A stretch of DNA of 9,945 nt from an uncultured Eubacteriales bacterium (GTDB taxonomy: Bacteria; Bacillota; Clostridia; Oscillospirales; Oscillospiraceae): assembly GCA_902496595.1 (NCBI GenBank), contig CABVBV010000074.1, positions 1 through 9,945 on the forward strand, in the 5' to 3' direction. Under the pieces are notes generated by a model. It ran no database searches and was not told the DNA's origin. It saw nothing but the letters and a program-made list of their open reading frames with translations. Made by a program: the position numbers and the translations under genes. Within the stretch, counting starts at the first letter, position 1. Each line of letters begins with the position of its first letter. This document shows positions 1 through 7,882 of the stretch, piece after piece.

Positions 1-55
1 CAACGCCAAGGCGAGGTACGAGCACCTGCTCAAGCTCAAGGAAATGTACAAATAA
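1..55 (+). CDS. C-terminal end of an unidentified protein (partial)
   Basis: Reading from base 2, seventeen codons run to a TAA stop at 53-55 and end in a basic, helical tail (…LLKLKEMYK). A strong terminator follows 15-20 bases later, which is what supports this frame as the true end of a gene. Frame 1 is also open through the same stretch but runs straight through the terminator, so it is less likely. Too little is visible to assign a family or function. Confidence 0.55.
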   Translation, partial: NAKARYEHLLKLKEMYK

Positions 56-69
56 GAAGCAGCAAAACA

Positions 70-104
70 AAAGAGGGCGCCGGAGAAACCGGCGTCCTCT
101 TTTT
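70..104. terminator. Bidirectional intrinsic terminator
   Basis: An 11-bp stem (73-83 with 89-99, one G-U pair at 77/95) closes a 5-base AGAAA loop. The plus strand continues with five T (100-104). On the minus strand the same stem is followed by TTTTGTTTT (complement of 64-72). The element can therefore end both the plus-strand gene at the left edge and the minus-strand small gene whose stop is at 128. Confidence 0.9.
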
Positions 105-127
105 GCTGTTTGTTTGGCTGTCGGGCT

Positions 128-337
128 TCAGATGGCGGCGAGGGCCTCGCGGATTTTGGCCTTCACATCGGGCGAGACCTTGCTGTCGGGAACCATGTTG
201 AAGACGGCCTCGACGGTTTTGCCCTTGACGAGCTTGACCATGGGGCTTTTCAGTATCTTCGGGTCGATAGCGTTCATGGCGTCGCAAGCGGCCTTGTTCT
301 CGAGAAGCTCCCTGACAGTTACCTTGCTGATGTCCAT
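128..337 (-). CDS. Small 69-residue helical protein of unknown function
   Basis: The ATG at 337-335 is preceded by AGGGAG (complement of 345-350) with a 7-base gap, and the shared terminator lies 24 bases past the stop, so this is a complete, independently expressed small gene. The protein looks largely helical: an N-terminal segment with VRELLEN, a central IDPKILKSPM segment, a basic KLVKGKTVEAVF segment, and a charged C-terminal helix ending in EALAAI. There is one cysteine (C18), no signal peptide and no membrane segment. From memory the pattern 'LL…L-x-SPM-x-K-x-x-KGKT-x-E' resembles short helical modules found at the tails of some clostridial hydrolases, here as a stand-alone protein; this is a weak impression. 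I do not recognise a function. Confidence 0.8.
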   Translation of the reverse strand: MDISKVTVRELLENKAACDAMNAIDPKILKSPMVKLVKGKTVEAVFNMVPDSKVSPDVKAKIREALAAI

Positions 338-391
338 ATTTTTACTCCCTTCATAATTCCCGGGCGAGCCGCCGCGGGTCGACTTGACATC

Positions 392-420
392 ACTTTAACA
401 TAAAAGTGTCGGTTTTTCAA
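392..420 (-). promoter_or_regulatory. Possible promoter of the 69-residue gene
   Basis: On the minus strand, TTGAAA (complement of 415-420) is followed after 17 bases by TAAAGT (complement of 392-397), a 4/6 match to the -10 consensus. It would start transcription near 385 and give a leader of about 48 bases before the small gene. The weak -10 keeps confidence low. Confidence 0.4.
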
Positions 421-432
421 GGGTTTTGAAAA
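414..432. repeat. Inverted repeat holding both divergent -35 boxes
   Basis: TTTTCAA (414-420) and TTGAAAA (426-432) form a perfect 7-bp inverted repeat with a 5-base spacer. Each arm contains a TTGAAA hexamer, one serving addB on the plus strand and one a possible minus-strand promoter. The symmetry could be an operator or just the result of two back-to-back -35 boxes. Confidence 0.5.
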
Positions 433-453
433 GCGCGTTTTGTATGTTATAAT
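426..453 (+). promoter_or_regulatory. addBA promoter (extended -10)
   Basis: TTGAAA (426-431) is separated by 16 bases from a perfect TATAAT (448-453), which is preceded by TGT, giving an extended -10. Transcription would begin near 460, just before the AGGGGGAG ribosome binding site. This also rules out the longer open frame beginning with TTG at 440, because that start would lie upstream of the transcription start. Confidence 0.8.
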
Positions 454-475
454 GGACGTCGAGGGGGAGAGGCGG

Positions 476-3400
476 ATGCTCAGGCTTATAACTGGACGCG
501 CAGGCGCCGGTAAAACGGCGATGATAATGGATGAGATAAAAAACTCAACAATTTCGGGGCAGACAGGTAGATACCTGCTGGTGCCCGAGCAGTACAGCCA
601 TGAGGCCGAGCGTGAGCTTGCAAAGGTCGCCGGGCCGCGCCTGCCTCTCTGCGCGGAGGTCTTGTCGTTCACCGGGCTTGCCAGAAAGGTGGAGGCGGAG
701 CTGGGCGGGGGCGGCAGGAAGCCGATGGATGCAGGGGGAAGATTGCTCTGCATGGCATTGGCGCTTGACGCAGTGTACACGAGGCTCAAAGTATACCCGG
801 GTGCGAGGCGTTCGCCGGAGCTGCAGGCTGAACTGCTGAAGGCCGTGGATGAACTCTCAGCGGCGGGCGTCTCAGAGACGGAGCTCATGGAGACTTCGGA
901 GAGGGCGGGAGGCGCCCTGGGACAGAAGCTCGCCGACCTTGCTCTGATAATGGGCGCTTTCCGCGCCGCAGTCGGGCCGGAACGCACAGACCCGTCAGAC
1001 CGGCTGGCCCGGCTGCTTGAGCGCCTTCCTGAAAGCGGCTTCGGCCGCTCTGGCCACATATACATAGACGGATTCACGGATTTCACCGGCGTGGAGATGA
1101 AGCTGCTCTCGGAGCTGCTCGGACGCGGCGCGGACATGACCGTCTGTCTCACGGTTGATTCTATCGAAGAGGGCAGCGAAGTTTTCGAACTCTCGAGACG
1201 TACAGCCGGGAGACTGATTAGGGAGGCGAGAGACAGGGGCGTCGAAGTGGAGCTGGAAACGCTCGAGTCGAGGCTCGAGAGCCCCGCCGGTATCCTTGCG
1301 GAGAATATGCTGAGCTACTCCGTCGGGAACTTCGACCCTGAGAACAGGATCTTCCTGTATACCGCAGACTCGGTCACAGGAGAATGTGAGTTCGCGGCGG
1401 CCCGGGCCATAGAACTGGCAAAGTCCGGCTGCCGCTGGAGGGATATCGCAATAGCCGTGCGCTCATTTGAGGATTACCGCGCCTCGCTGGAGGCGGCGTT
1501 CCGGTACTATGAGGCGCCGCTCTTCACAGCCAGGCAGACGGATATCAGCCAGAAGCCGCTGCCCGCGCTCGTTGCTTCAGCCTACGAGATAATCTGCGGC
1601 GGCTGGGAGCAGGCGGACGTGTTCGCATATCTCAGGACGGGCCTCGCGGGGCTTAGCGTGGATGAGTGCGATGAGCTCGAGAACTATTGCTTCACCTGGA
1701 ACATCCGGGGCGGGCACTGGCTTTCTGGCCGCGACTGGCATATGCACCCTGACGGCTACTCCGGGAGGTACGATGAGGCTGCTGAGGAGAGGCTCAGACG
1801 GATAAACTTGCTCAGGCTCCGTGTATCCGAGCCGCTTATGCAGCTTGACAGGGCCTGCCGCGAGGCAAACACCGCCTCGGAACAGGCGGAAGCCCTTGCG
1901 GAGCTGTTCGAGACCCTGGGCCTCGCAGAGCGGCTGGCGGAGCGGGCCGATGAGCTGGAGCGCTCGGGCAGACTGCAGGCAGCGGAGGAGTACGCAAGGC
2001 TCTGGGACGCGGCCGTCTCGGCGCTCGAGCAGTGCTCGCAGATTCTCGGAGAGACGCAGCTGGATACGTCGGCGTTCTCGAGGCTGTACCTGCTGACCCT
2101 GTCGCAGTACGCGGTCGGCGTCATTCCGGTGTCCCTGGACATGGTCTCGGCCGGAGATATGGACAGGATGCGGCGCAGGCATATAAAGCACCTGATCGTC
2201 CTCGGCGCCTCTGACGAGCGGCTGCCGGGGCCTGCACAGGACGGAGGAGTATTCAATACGGACGAGAGACGTGCGCTCTCAGAGCTGGGCGTGCCTGTGG
2301 ACGCGGGCGACGCAGAGCTGTGGAGAGAGTTCTCGCTGATATATAATTGCGTCAGCCTGCCTTCGGAGACGCTCACGCTGGTGAGCCCGGGGTACGGCCC
2401 GGACGGCTCTGCACAGAGGCCCAGTTTCGTTGTGAACAGGTCGGCTGCGCTCTTCGGCCTGGAGATCGTCAGGGCGGACGACAGGCTGTGCAGGCTGAGG
2501 GCCAGAAGACCCGCCCTGGAGCTCGCGGCCTCCGGAGCCGCGGGAAGGGGAGGAACGCCGGCAAAGCTGGCTTGGAACTACTTCGAGAAGACAGAGCCGG
2601 AAAAGCTCGAGCGCCTGAAAAACGCGGCAAAGCTCCCGCCGAGGCTGCTCTCGGAGAACTCGGCGAGGGCGCTGTATGGGGATGAGCTCAGACTATCTCC
2701 CTCGAGGATAGAGAAATTTGCAAACTGCCGATTCTCTTATTTTCTCAACTACGGGCTCAAGGCCAAACCGAGACAGCCCGCCAGGTTCAAGGCCCCGGAA
2801 GCCGGCAGTTTCATACATTATGTTTTGCAGCACGTTGCGGAGGACACCCGGGATTCCGGCGGCTTTGAGAACGCGGCCGAGGACAGGCTTGACGAGTTGA
2901 CGGACGAATATGCCATGCGCTATCTCAATGAGGAGCTGGGCGGGCTTGAGGGTAAGAGCGCCAGGTTCTCCTACCTCTTCGGCAGACTGGCCGAAAGCGT
3001 CAGGAAGATAGTACAGGATATGGTCGATGAGCTGAGGCAGTCCCGGTTCAAGCCTCTGGACTTTGAGCTGGACTTTTCCAGACCCGGCCTCTCGCCAACG
3101 GCGGAGCTGCCAGGAGGCGGCAGTGTGCGTTTGAGCGGAATCGCAGACAGGGTGGACGGCTGGATACATGACGGGAGGCTGTATCTGCGGGTGGTCGACT
3201 ACAAGACGGGCCGCAAGAGCTTCTCGCTCTCGGACGTCATGTACGGGCTGAATATGCAGATGCTGCTGTACCTGTTCTCACTGGAGAAGTCGGGCCGGAA
3301 GCTGTATGGGTTCGATCCCGTACCGGCCGGCGTGCTCTATGTTCCTGCCAGGGACGTGCTGCTGAGCGAAGACGGAGACCTAACGGATGAGGAGATAGAC

Positions 3401-3796
3401 AGCCGCAGACGTGAAAAACTCCGCCGTTCCGGACTGGTGCTGAATGACCCGGAGGTGCTCCGGGCAATGGAGAACAGCGAGGAGCCGGTGCGCATACCTG
3501 TAAAGTGGAAGGACGGCTCCCCGACGGGAGACTCGTTGGCGACTGCCGAACAAATGGGAGCCCTGGGAAGAAGGGTAGAGGCCACGCTGAAGCTGCTGGC
3601 TTCGGAGCTGCGCTCTGGCAGCATTTTGGCTGACCCGTGCTATAAGAGCGCGCAGGAGAACGCCTGCCTCTGGTGCGAGTACGCGGAGGCCTGCCGCTTT
3701 ACAGACGGAGAGGGCGGGGACAGGCGCAGATACCTGCCAAGGCTGAGCGCCACAAGGGTGTGGGATATGCTGGAGGGAGGGAGCATGAATGGCTGA
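476..3796 (+). CDS. addB: ATP-dependent helicase/deoxyribonuclease subunit B (AddB)
   Basis: AddB pairs with AddA in the bacterial helicase-nuclease that resects double-strand breaks, recognises Chi and prepares 3' ends for RecA. The 1106-residue length is normal for AddB. The start ATG at 476 has GGGGGAG six bases upstream and gives the typical opening MLRLITGRAGAGKT, whose Walker A motif spans residues 7-14. As usual for AddB, only this part of the helicase signature is clear. The C-terminal RecB-type nuclease shows H781 (GSFIHYV), the IADRVDGW segment (D891, D894) and VVDYKTG with D908 and K910. Four cysteines match the family's 4Fe-4S staple: C751 (NCRFSYF) and C1064-x2-C1067-x5-C1073. 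Nothing essential appears to be missing. The last 8 bases overlap addA, so the two are probably translationally coupled and made in equal amounts. Confidence 0.95.
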   Translation: MLRLITGRAGAGKTAMIMDEIKNSTISGQTGRYLLVPEQYSHEAERELAKVAGPRLPLCAEVLSFTGLARKVEAELGGGGRKPMDAGGRLLCMALALDAVYTRLKVYPGARRSPELQAELLKAVDELSAAGVSETELMETSERAGGALGQKLADLALIMGAFRAAVGPERTDPSDRLARLLERLPESGFGRSGHIYIDGFTDFTGVEMKLLSELLGRGADMTVCLTVDSIEEGSEVFELSRRTAGRLIREARDRGVEVELETLESRLESPAGILAENMLSYSVGNFDPENRIFLYTADSVTGECEFAAARAIELAKSGCRWRDIAIAVRSFEDYRASLEAAFRYYEAPLFTARQTDISQKPLPALVASAYEIICGGWEQADVFAYLRTGLAGLSVDECDELENYCFTWNIRGGHWLSGRDWHMHPDGYSGRYDEAAEERLRRINLLRLRVSEPLMQLDRACREANTASEQAEALAELFETLGLAERLAERADELERSGRLQAAEEYARLWDAAVSALEQCSQILGETQLDTSAFSRLYLLTLSQYAVGVIPVSLDMVSAGDMDRMRRRHIKHLIVLGASDERLPGPAQDGGVFNTDERRALSELGVPVDAGDAELWREFSLIYNCVSLPSETLTLVSPGYGPDGSAQRPSFVVNRSAALFGLEIVRADDRLCRLRARRPALELAASGAAGRGGTPAKLAWNYFEKTEPEKLERLKNAAKLPPRLLSENSARALYGDELRLSPSRIEKFANCRFSYFLNYGLKAKPRQPARFKAPEAGSFIHYVLQHVAEDTRDSGGFENAAEDRLDELTDEYAMRYLNEELGGLEGKSARFSYLFGRLAESVRKIVQDMVDELRQSRFKPLDFELDFSRPGLSPTAELPGGGSVRLSGIADRVDGWIHDGRLYLRVVDYKTGRKSFSLSDVMYGLNMQMLLYLFSLEKSGRKLYGFDPVPAGVLYVPARDVLLSEDGDLTDEEIDSRRREKLRRSGLVLNDPEVLRAMENSEEPVRIPVKWKDGSPTGDSLATAEQMGALGRRVEATLKLLASELRSGSILADPCYKSAQENACLWCEYAEACRFTDGEGGDRRRYLPRLSATRVWDMLEGGSMNG

Positions 3797-6700
3797 GTTC
3801 AAACCAACTGCTTCTCAGAAGCTGGCGATAGAGGACAGAGGCGGAGAACTGCTTGTCTCTGCCGCCGCCGGCTCCGGAAAGACCAGAGTCCTCACCGAGC
3901 GGCTCATGAGCCGTATAATTTCGGACGAGGAGCCGAAAAGCGTGGACAGCTTCCTCGTAATCACCTTTTCGACTGCGGCGGCCGCAGAGTTGAGAGGACG
4001 CATATCGGACGAGATATCGAGGCGCTCCATGGCGGAACCCGAGTCAAAACGGCTCAGACGCGAAGCCGCGCTCGTGCGCCGGGCGCCCATCGGCACGATA
4101 CATAGTTTCTGCTCCTCACTCCTGCGCGAATACGCCGGCAGGGCGGGGGTGACTCCCGATTTTGCCATCGCGGATGAGGACAGAGCGGCGGAGCTCCGTG
4201 CGCTGTCGCTCGAGACGGTCATGGATTCGGCGTACGAGGCGGACGATCCGGGGTTCATGCTGCTCGCCGATACCGTAGGGGCGGGCCGCGACGACAAGAG
4301 GCTTGCAGACCTGGTGCTGAGACTGCACGACAAGCTGCAGTCACACGCCAGGCCGGAGGAATGGGCAGAGCGGCAGGCGGAACTGTTCTCGTCCGACGCA
4401 AAAGACGCGGGTGAAACGCCCTGGGGCCGGGAACTGCTTTACTCCGCGGAAGCGGAGCTCAGGTATTGGGCCGAAGAGTTCGAGCGGCTGTGTGATGAGA
4501 TGTCCGGCTTCGAGAAACTCGGAAAGGCATATTGCGGCAGCTTCGAGACTACGGGAAGGATGCTCAGGGGATGCGCAGTCTGCGCCTCCGAAGGCTGGGA
4601 CAGGCTGTACGAGGCCCTTCCGGTAGAGTTTCCAAGGCTGGGCACGCTCAGGGGCGGAGGGGAAGACCCCGAGCTCGCCCAGCTGGCCAAGGCAAAGCGC
4701 GAAGCCTGCAAGAAGGCTATGAATAGGCTGGAAAAAGACTTCCTGCTCCCGAGCAGCGAGTTGCTGCGCGATATGAAAAGGACGGCGCCGGCAATGCGCG
4801 CCCTGCTGAAGCTGGTCGGCGACTTCGATGCGGAATATACAAGGCGGAAACGCAGACGCTCGCTGCTGGACTTTTCAGACCTGGAACACCTGGCGGCGAG
4901 ACTGCTCACAAACCCGGACGGCTCTCCGTCAGAGACAGCTGCGGAAGTCTCGAGCCGATACACAGAGGTGATGGTAGACGAATACCAGGACGTTTCCGCC
5001 GTGCAGGATATGATAATCCGCGCAGTCTCCGATAACGGGCGCAAGCTCTTCATGGTAGGCGACGTGAAGCAGAGCATCTACCGGTTCCGGCTGGCAGACC
5101 CGACGATCTTCCTGAGCAAGTACGAAAGCTATGCGGACGCGCCTGCACCGGAGGGGGTGCCGCGCCGGGTGTTCCTGCGCGAGAGCTTCCGCTCAAGGCC
5201 AGAAGTGGTCGACGCGGTGAACGAGGTCTTCGGCTGCCTGATGTCCAGGGAACTGGGTGAGATGGAGTACGACGAGCGGGCAAGGCTCAGGACGGGACTG
5301 GAATACAAAGGCGTCGTGCCCATGCCGGAGCTCGTGCTGGTGCCAGTCCAGGGTTCTGAGGAAGAGGAAGAGCGCCCGGACAAATCCGAGGTCGAGGCTG
5401 CTTACGCCGCAAAGATGATGCGCAGGCTGGTGGAGAGCGGCTCGCAGATAGAAGACGGAGGAGCGCTCCGCAAGATAGAGTACGGAGATATGGCAGTGCT
5501 GCTCAGGTCAGTGAACGTGAGCGGCCCGGTCTGGAGACGAGTGCTTGCAAGGGAGGGGATACCGGTCGAGGCCGGCCAATCCGGCGGCTTTTTTGAAGCC
5601 GGAGAGGTATCGGTCATGCTGTCCCTGCTCGCGGTAGTGGATAACCCTAGGCAGGACGTAGCGCTCATTTCCGTGCTCCGCTCAGCGCTGTTCGGTTTCA
5701 CAGCGGACGAACTGACGGATATCCGGCTCTGCTGCCCCGATGGAGACTTCTATTCCGCCGTCGTGAGCTGCGCCGGAGAGAACGAAAAGGCGGCCCGTTT
5801 TCTTTCCCTGCTGGACGAACTGCGCGACAGCTCCAGAGACAGCGAACTCGCCGCTCTGGTCTGGGAGATCTATGAGAAGCTCGATTGCATGGCCATCTGC
5901 GCCGCAATGACAGACGGAGAGGGCAGACGCGCAAAGCTGCTCCGGTTCTTCGAGCTGGCCCGGAGCTTTGAGACTTCCGGTTGGAAGGGCCTGAGACGCT
6001 TCCTCGACTGGATAAGTTCGATGCGCAAAAGAGGAGAGGAGCCCGCTTTCCCGGACGAGGGCTCCGGCGGCGCCGTTCGGATAATGAGCATACACAGGTC
6101 GAAAGGCCTCGAGTTCCCAGTGGTGTTTATCGGGGATACTTCGAGAAGATTCAATCTCGGCGACACGCATGACAGCGTCCTTGTCCACCCGAAGCTGGGA
6201 CTTGGGCCAAAATATACCGACGCAGCCAGGGGCATCGAATACCCCACTCTGGCCAGAAGGGCCGTCGCACACAGGCTGGAGCGCGAACTGCTCAGCGAGG
6301 AGTTGAGACTGCTCTACGTCGCAATGACCAGGGCCAGGGAGCGCCTGTTCATGACCTGCGCCGTCCCTGACCCGGAGAAGAAGCTCTCAAAGCTGAGCAC
6401 CTCGGCGTCGCCTAAGATGCCTGCACAGACACTCGTCTCCATGCATAGCCTCTCCGATTGGCTCATCAGCGCCGCTCTGGGCTCCGGAGATGGAAGGATC
6501 ACCCTCTCCATAGGAGGAGATGAGCTCGGCACACCGGAGCCCGTGAATGAAAAGGCCCGGCCGCGGACAGAGCCGGAAGCCGGGCAAAAGGAGGAGCACT
6601 GCGATGTTGATGTGGAGGCCGAATTGTCCTGGCATTACCCCTTCAAGGCCGCGGAAAGCCTGCCCTCAAAGCTCACTGCAACTGAGCTGAAGAGTCTCAT

Positions 6701-7295
6701 GGAACCGGATCCGGAGAGCGTCCCACTCTTTCAGAGACGCACAGGCGGCTTCAGGAAGCCGGAACTGAGCGGCAAAACCGAGAAACTCAGCGCCGCCCAG
6801 AGGGGCACCGCCGCACACCTGGCCCTGAGATACCTTGAACTGGGCAAATTGAGCTCTCCAAGCTCCGCCGGAGCCGAGCTCAAAAAGCTGGTAGATGAGA
6901 AACGACTGTCGGATAGAGAGGCGGAAGCAGTCGACGTGATGTCTCTGGTCAGATTCGCAAAGTCAGAACTGGGCCGGAAGATCGCCTCGGCGCCGAAGCT
7001 GCTGAAAGAGTTCCCGTTCGCGCTGCTCTGCGAGGCGGGCCGGTTTTTTGAGAATGCCGGGGACGAGGAGCTTCTGCTCCAGGGTGTCGTGGACTGCTGC
7101 ATAGTGGAGGACGATGGCATCACGATCGTGGACTATAAGACCGATAGGATAAGCGAGGAAGATATCCCCGAACGTGCGGAGCAGTATAGAAGCCAGCTCG
7201 AAGCCTATGCCTGGGCAATGTCACGTATCACCGGGCTCCCGGTCAAAGCCAGTTTTGTCTGTTTTCTTGCAACGGGCACGGCGTATGCCCTTTGA
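3789..7295 (+). CDS. addA: ATP-dependent helicase/nuclease subunit A (AddA)
   Basis: AddA is the 3'-5' SF1A motor and second nuclease of AddAB. The 1168-residue protein carries all expected motifs in order: Q motif around Q10, Walker A AAAGSGKT (25-32), motif Ia FSTAAAAEL (a slight variant of the common FTNAAAxEM), IGTIHSF, motif II VDEYQD (396-401), motif III GDVKQSIYRFR (424-434), motif IV ESFRSRP (from 465), motif V SIHRSKGLEFP (from 767) and motif VI YVAMTRAR (843-850). The C-terminal nuclease has H1010 (GTAAH), D1102 (GVVDC), and D1115 and K1117 in IVDYKTD. The start ATG lies inside the end of addB behind a long GGAGGGAGGGAG stretch (3772-3783). The protein ends where AddA proteins usually end. 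Its last 75 bases are overlapped on the other strand by a small gene, and I see no clear terminator after it. Confidence 0.96.
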   Translation: MAEFKPTASQKLAIEDRGGELLVSAAAGSGKTRVLTERLMSRIISDEEPKSVDSFLVITFSTAAAAELRGRISDEISRRSMAEPESKRLRREAALVRRAPIGTIHSFCSSLLREYAGRAGVTPDFAIADEDRAAELRALSLETVMDSAYEADDPGFMLLADTVGAGRDDKRLADLVLRLHDKLQSHARPEEWAERQAELFSSDAKDAGETPWGRELLYSAEAELRYWAEEFERLCDEMSGFEKLGKAYCGSFETTGRMLRGCAVCASEGWDRLYEALPVEFPRLGTLRGGGEDPELAQLAKAKREACKKAMNRLEKDFLLPSSELLRDMKRTAPAMRALLKLVGDFDAEYTRRKRRRSLLDFSDLEHLAARLLTNPDGSPSETAAEVSSRYTEVMVDEYQDVSAVQDMIIRAVSDNGRKLFMVGDVKQSIYRFRLADPTIFLSKYESYADAPAPEGVPRRVFLRESFRSRPEVVDAVNEVFGCLMSRELGEMEYDERARLRTGLEYKGVVPMPELVLVPVQGSEEEEERPDKSEVEAAYAAKMMRRLVESGSQIEDGGALRKIEYGDMAVLLRSVNVSGPVWRRVLAREGIPVEAGQSGGFFEAGEVSVMLSLLAVVDNPRQDVALISVLRSALFGFTADELTDIRLCCPDGDFYSAVVSCAGENEKAARFLSLLDELRDSSRDSELAALVWEIYEKLDCMAICAAMTDGEGRRAKLLRFFELARSFETSGWKGLRRFLDWISSMRKRGEEPAFPDEGSGGAVRIMSIHRSKGLEFPVVFIGDTSRRFNLGDTHDSVLVHPKLGLGPKYTDAARGIEYPTLARRAVAHRLERELLSEELRLLYVAMTRARERLFMTCAVPDPEKKLSKLSTSASPKMPAQTLVSMHSLSDWLISAALGSGDGRITLSIGGDELGTPEPVNEKARPRTEPEAGQKEEHCDVDVEAELSWHYPFKAAESLPSKLTATELKSLMEPDPESVPLFQRRTGGFRKPELSGKTEKLSAAQRGTAAHLALRYLELGKLSSPSSAGAELKKLVDEKRLSDREAEAVDVMSLVRFAKSELGRKIASAPKLLKEFPFALLCEAGRFFENAGDEELLLQGVVDCCIVEDDGITIVDYKTDRISEEDIPERAEQYRSQLEAYAWAMSRITGLPVKASFVCFLATGTAYAL

Positions 7296-7514
7296 GGGGA
7301 GCGCCCTAGGCTTGCCCCTGCGCCGGTTGAGACAGTTTGTACACTCCGGCTTGGAACAGCGCAAACAGGCCGATACCTGCTCCGGCGTGTCAACCACATA
7401 GTGCTCGCGCCTTGGCCTGCGTATCTGCGCCGCACCTTCCGGCTGCTCGGGAGATGGAGGGCCGGGAACGGCCGGATGTTCCTCAAACCTGGCCATTGTG
7501 TAAAGCCTGCTCAT
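7221..7514 (-). CDS. Small four-cysteine (zinc-knuckle-like) protein
   Basis: This 97-residue reading frame starts with an ATG whose last two bases (with the next A) share the stop of the upstream cysteine-rich gene (ATGA, 7514-7511), a coupling that is the best evidence it is real. The N-terminal half is proline-rich and probably disordered. C50-L-R-C53-x4-C58-T-N-C61 gives a compact C-x2-C-x4-C-x2-C cluster, fit to bind zinc (or, less likely, iron-sulphur), followed by a strongly basic tail (RRRGKPR, KGIRRARCKK) that could contact nucleic acid. A second ATG at 7496 (Met7) is an alternative start. I recall similar 'CLxC…PEC' small proteins from prophage regions of Clostridia but cannot name a function. 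It overlaps the 3' end of addA by 75 bases in the opposite sense, which is unusual and lowers confidence in the C-terminal part. Confidence 0.6.
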   Translation of the reverse strand: MSRLYTMARFEEHPAVPGPPSPEQPEGAAQIRRPRREHYVVDTPEQVSACLRCSKPECTNCLNRRRGKPRALPSKGIRRARCKKTDKTGFDREPGDT

Positions 7515-7780
7515 CGCTTCTGCCCGCCATCATACTTCTCGAGCCTGAAGGCGCGATAATCCCGGTTTAGCCTGTCTCGATATATCAGCGAGTTATTGGG
7601 CATCCGCTTGTAAACAGTGCAGGCCGCACCCGGAGGGCAGGGCCTCCTGCGCTTCGCCCTGAGTATGTAAATGCAGGAATGCAAAGTGGAGCGATAGCAC
7701 CCCGGATCTGCGGCGCCGAAATAGTAGATACAGTCGACGCAGCGGCTCATGTCCGGCGCCTGGTCAGTGGAATTTGGCAT
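7511..7780 (-). CDS. Small cysteine-rich, prophage-type protein
   Basis: The 89-residue protein has six cysteines: C14-V-D-C17, C28, C36, and C48-PPG-x2-C54, the last in the string RRRPCPPGAACTVY. From memory this combination (an N-terminal CxxC, a Y-I-L segment, a run of arginines, then CPPGxxC) is characteristic of small proteins encoded in Firmicute prophages and related elements; their role is not known to me. Metal binding is likely. The C-terminal third is basic and aromatic (RDRLNRDYRAF). I chose the ATG at 7780, preceded by AAGAGAGGTG (complement of 7791-7800) about ten bases upstream; a longer frame beginning with TTG at 7819 has no comparable support. It is first in a leftward pair with the four-cysteine gene, driven by the promoter at 7883-7911. 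Confidence 0.72.
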   Translation of the reverse strand: MPNSTDQAPDMSRCVDCIYYFGAADPGCYRSTLHSCIYILRAKRRRPCPPGAACTVYKRMPNNSLIYRDRLNRDYRAFRLEKYDGGQKR

Positions 7781-7806
7781 AAAATCAGCACACCTCTCTT
7801 TTACTG

Positions 7807-7835
7807 TTGACACGTTCAATAGTTTGTACTATCAT
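7807..7835 (+). promoter_or_regulatory. Rightward promoter of the repressor-protease pair
   Basis: TTGACA (7807-7812) is followed after exactly 17 bases by TATCAT (7830-7835), a 5/6 match to the -10 consensus. Transcription would start near 7842, leaving a leader of about 127 bases before the repressor start. A GTAC motif (7826-7829) sits directly against the -10 box, where a bound protein would block RNA polymerase. No better plus-strand promoter was found closer to the gene. Confidence 0.7.
7817..7832 (-). promoter_or_regulatory. Candidate operator, copy 1 (minus orientation)
   Basis: Read on the minus strand this is ATAGTACAAACTATTG. It matches the 16-mer at 7852-7867 in 14 of 16 positions. 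It covers the spacer and part of the -10 of the rightward promoter and is internally symmetric (ATAGT/ACTAT). Confidence 0.5.
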
Positions 7836-7851
7836 AGAAGCAATGAAGGGA

Positions 7852-7867
7852 ATAGTACAGATTATTG
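7852..7867 (+). promoter_or_regulatory. Candidate operator, copy 2 (plus orientation)
   Basis: ATAGTACAGATTATTG, the inverted partner of the site at 7817-7832. It runs directly into ATTGTACAAT (7864-7873), a perfect 10-bp palindrome. Both lie between the two opposing transcription starts. Confidence 0.5.
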
Positions 7868-7882
7868 TACAATCTGCCTTTC

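Noticed and set aside
391..408. Small hairpin CACTTT/AAAGTG (391-396 with 403-408)
   Set aside because: Six A/T-rich pairs with flanking mismatches, no T-tract and no position that suggests a role.
384..412. Plus-strand TTGACA at 384-389 as a promoter for addB
   Set aside because: No acceptable -10 box lies 16-18 bases downstream, whereas the TATAAT at 448-453 has its own -35 box.
319..1152. 277-residue open frame on the minus strand over the start of addB
   Set aside because: It is serine/arginine/proline-rich, lies antisense to the highly conserved addB N-terminus and covers the addB promoter and part of the 69-residue gene. It is a by-product of GC-rich codon use.
476..7295. AGCGG pentamers in addBA as Chi sites
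   Set aside because: A pentamer occurs often by chance in GC-rich sequence and the Chi sequence of this organism is unknown.
7295..7319. Possible addA terminator (AGGGG…CCCCT)
   Set aside because: A short interrupted stem with no T-run, so it is not a convincing terminator.
7205..7486. Alternative 93-residue minus-strand frame over the four-cysteine gene
   Set aside because: It lacks the ATGA coupling to the upstream gene and the ordered cysteine cluster, so the frame at 7221-7514 is preferred.
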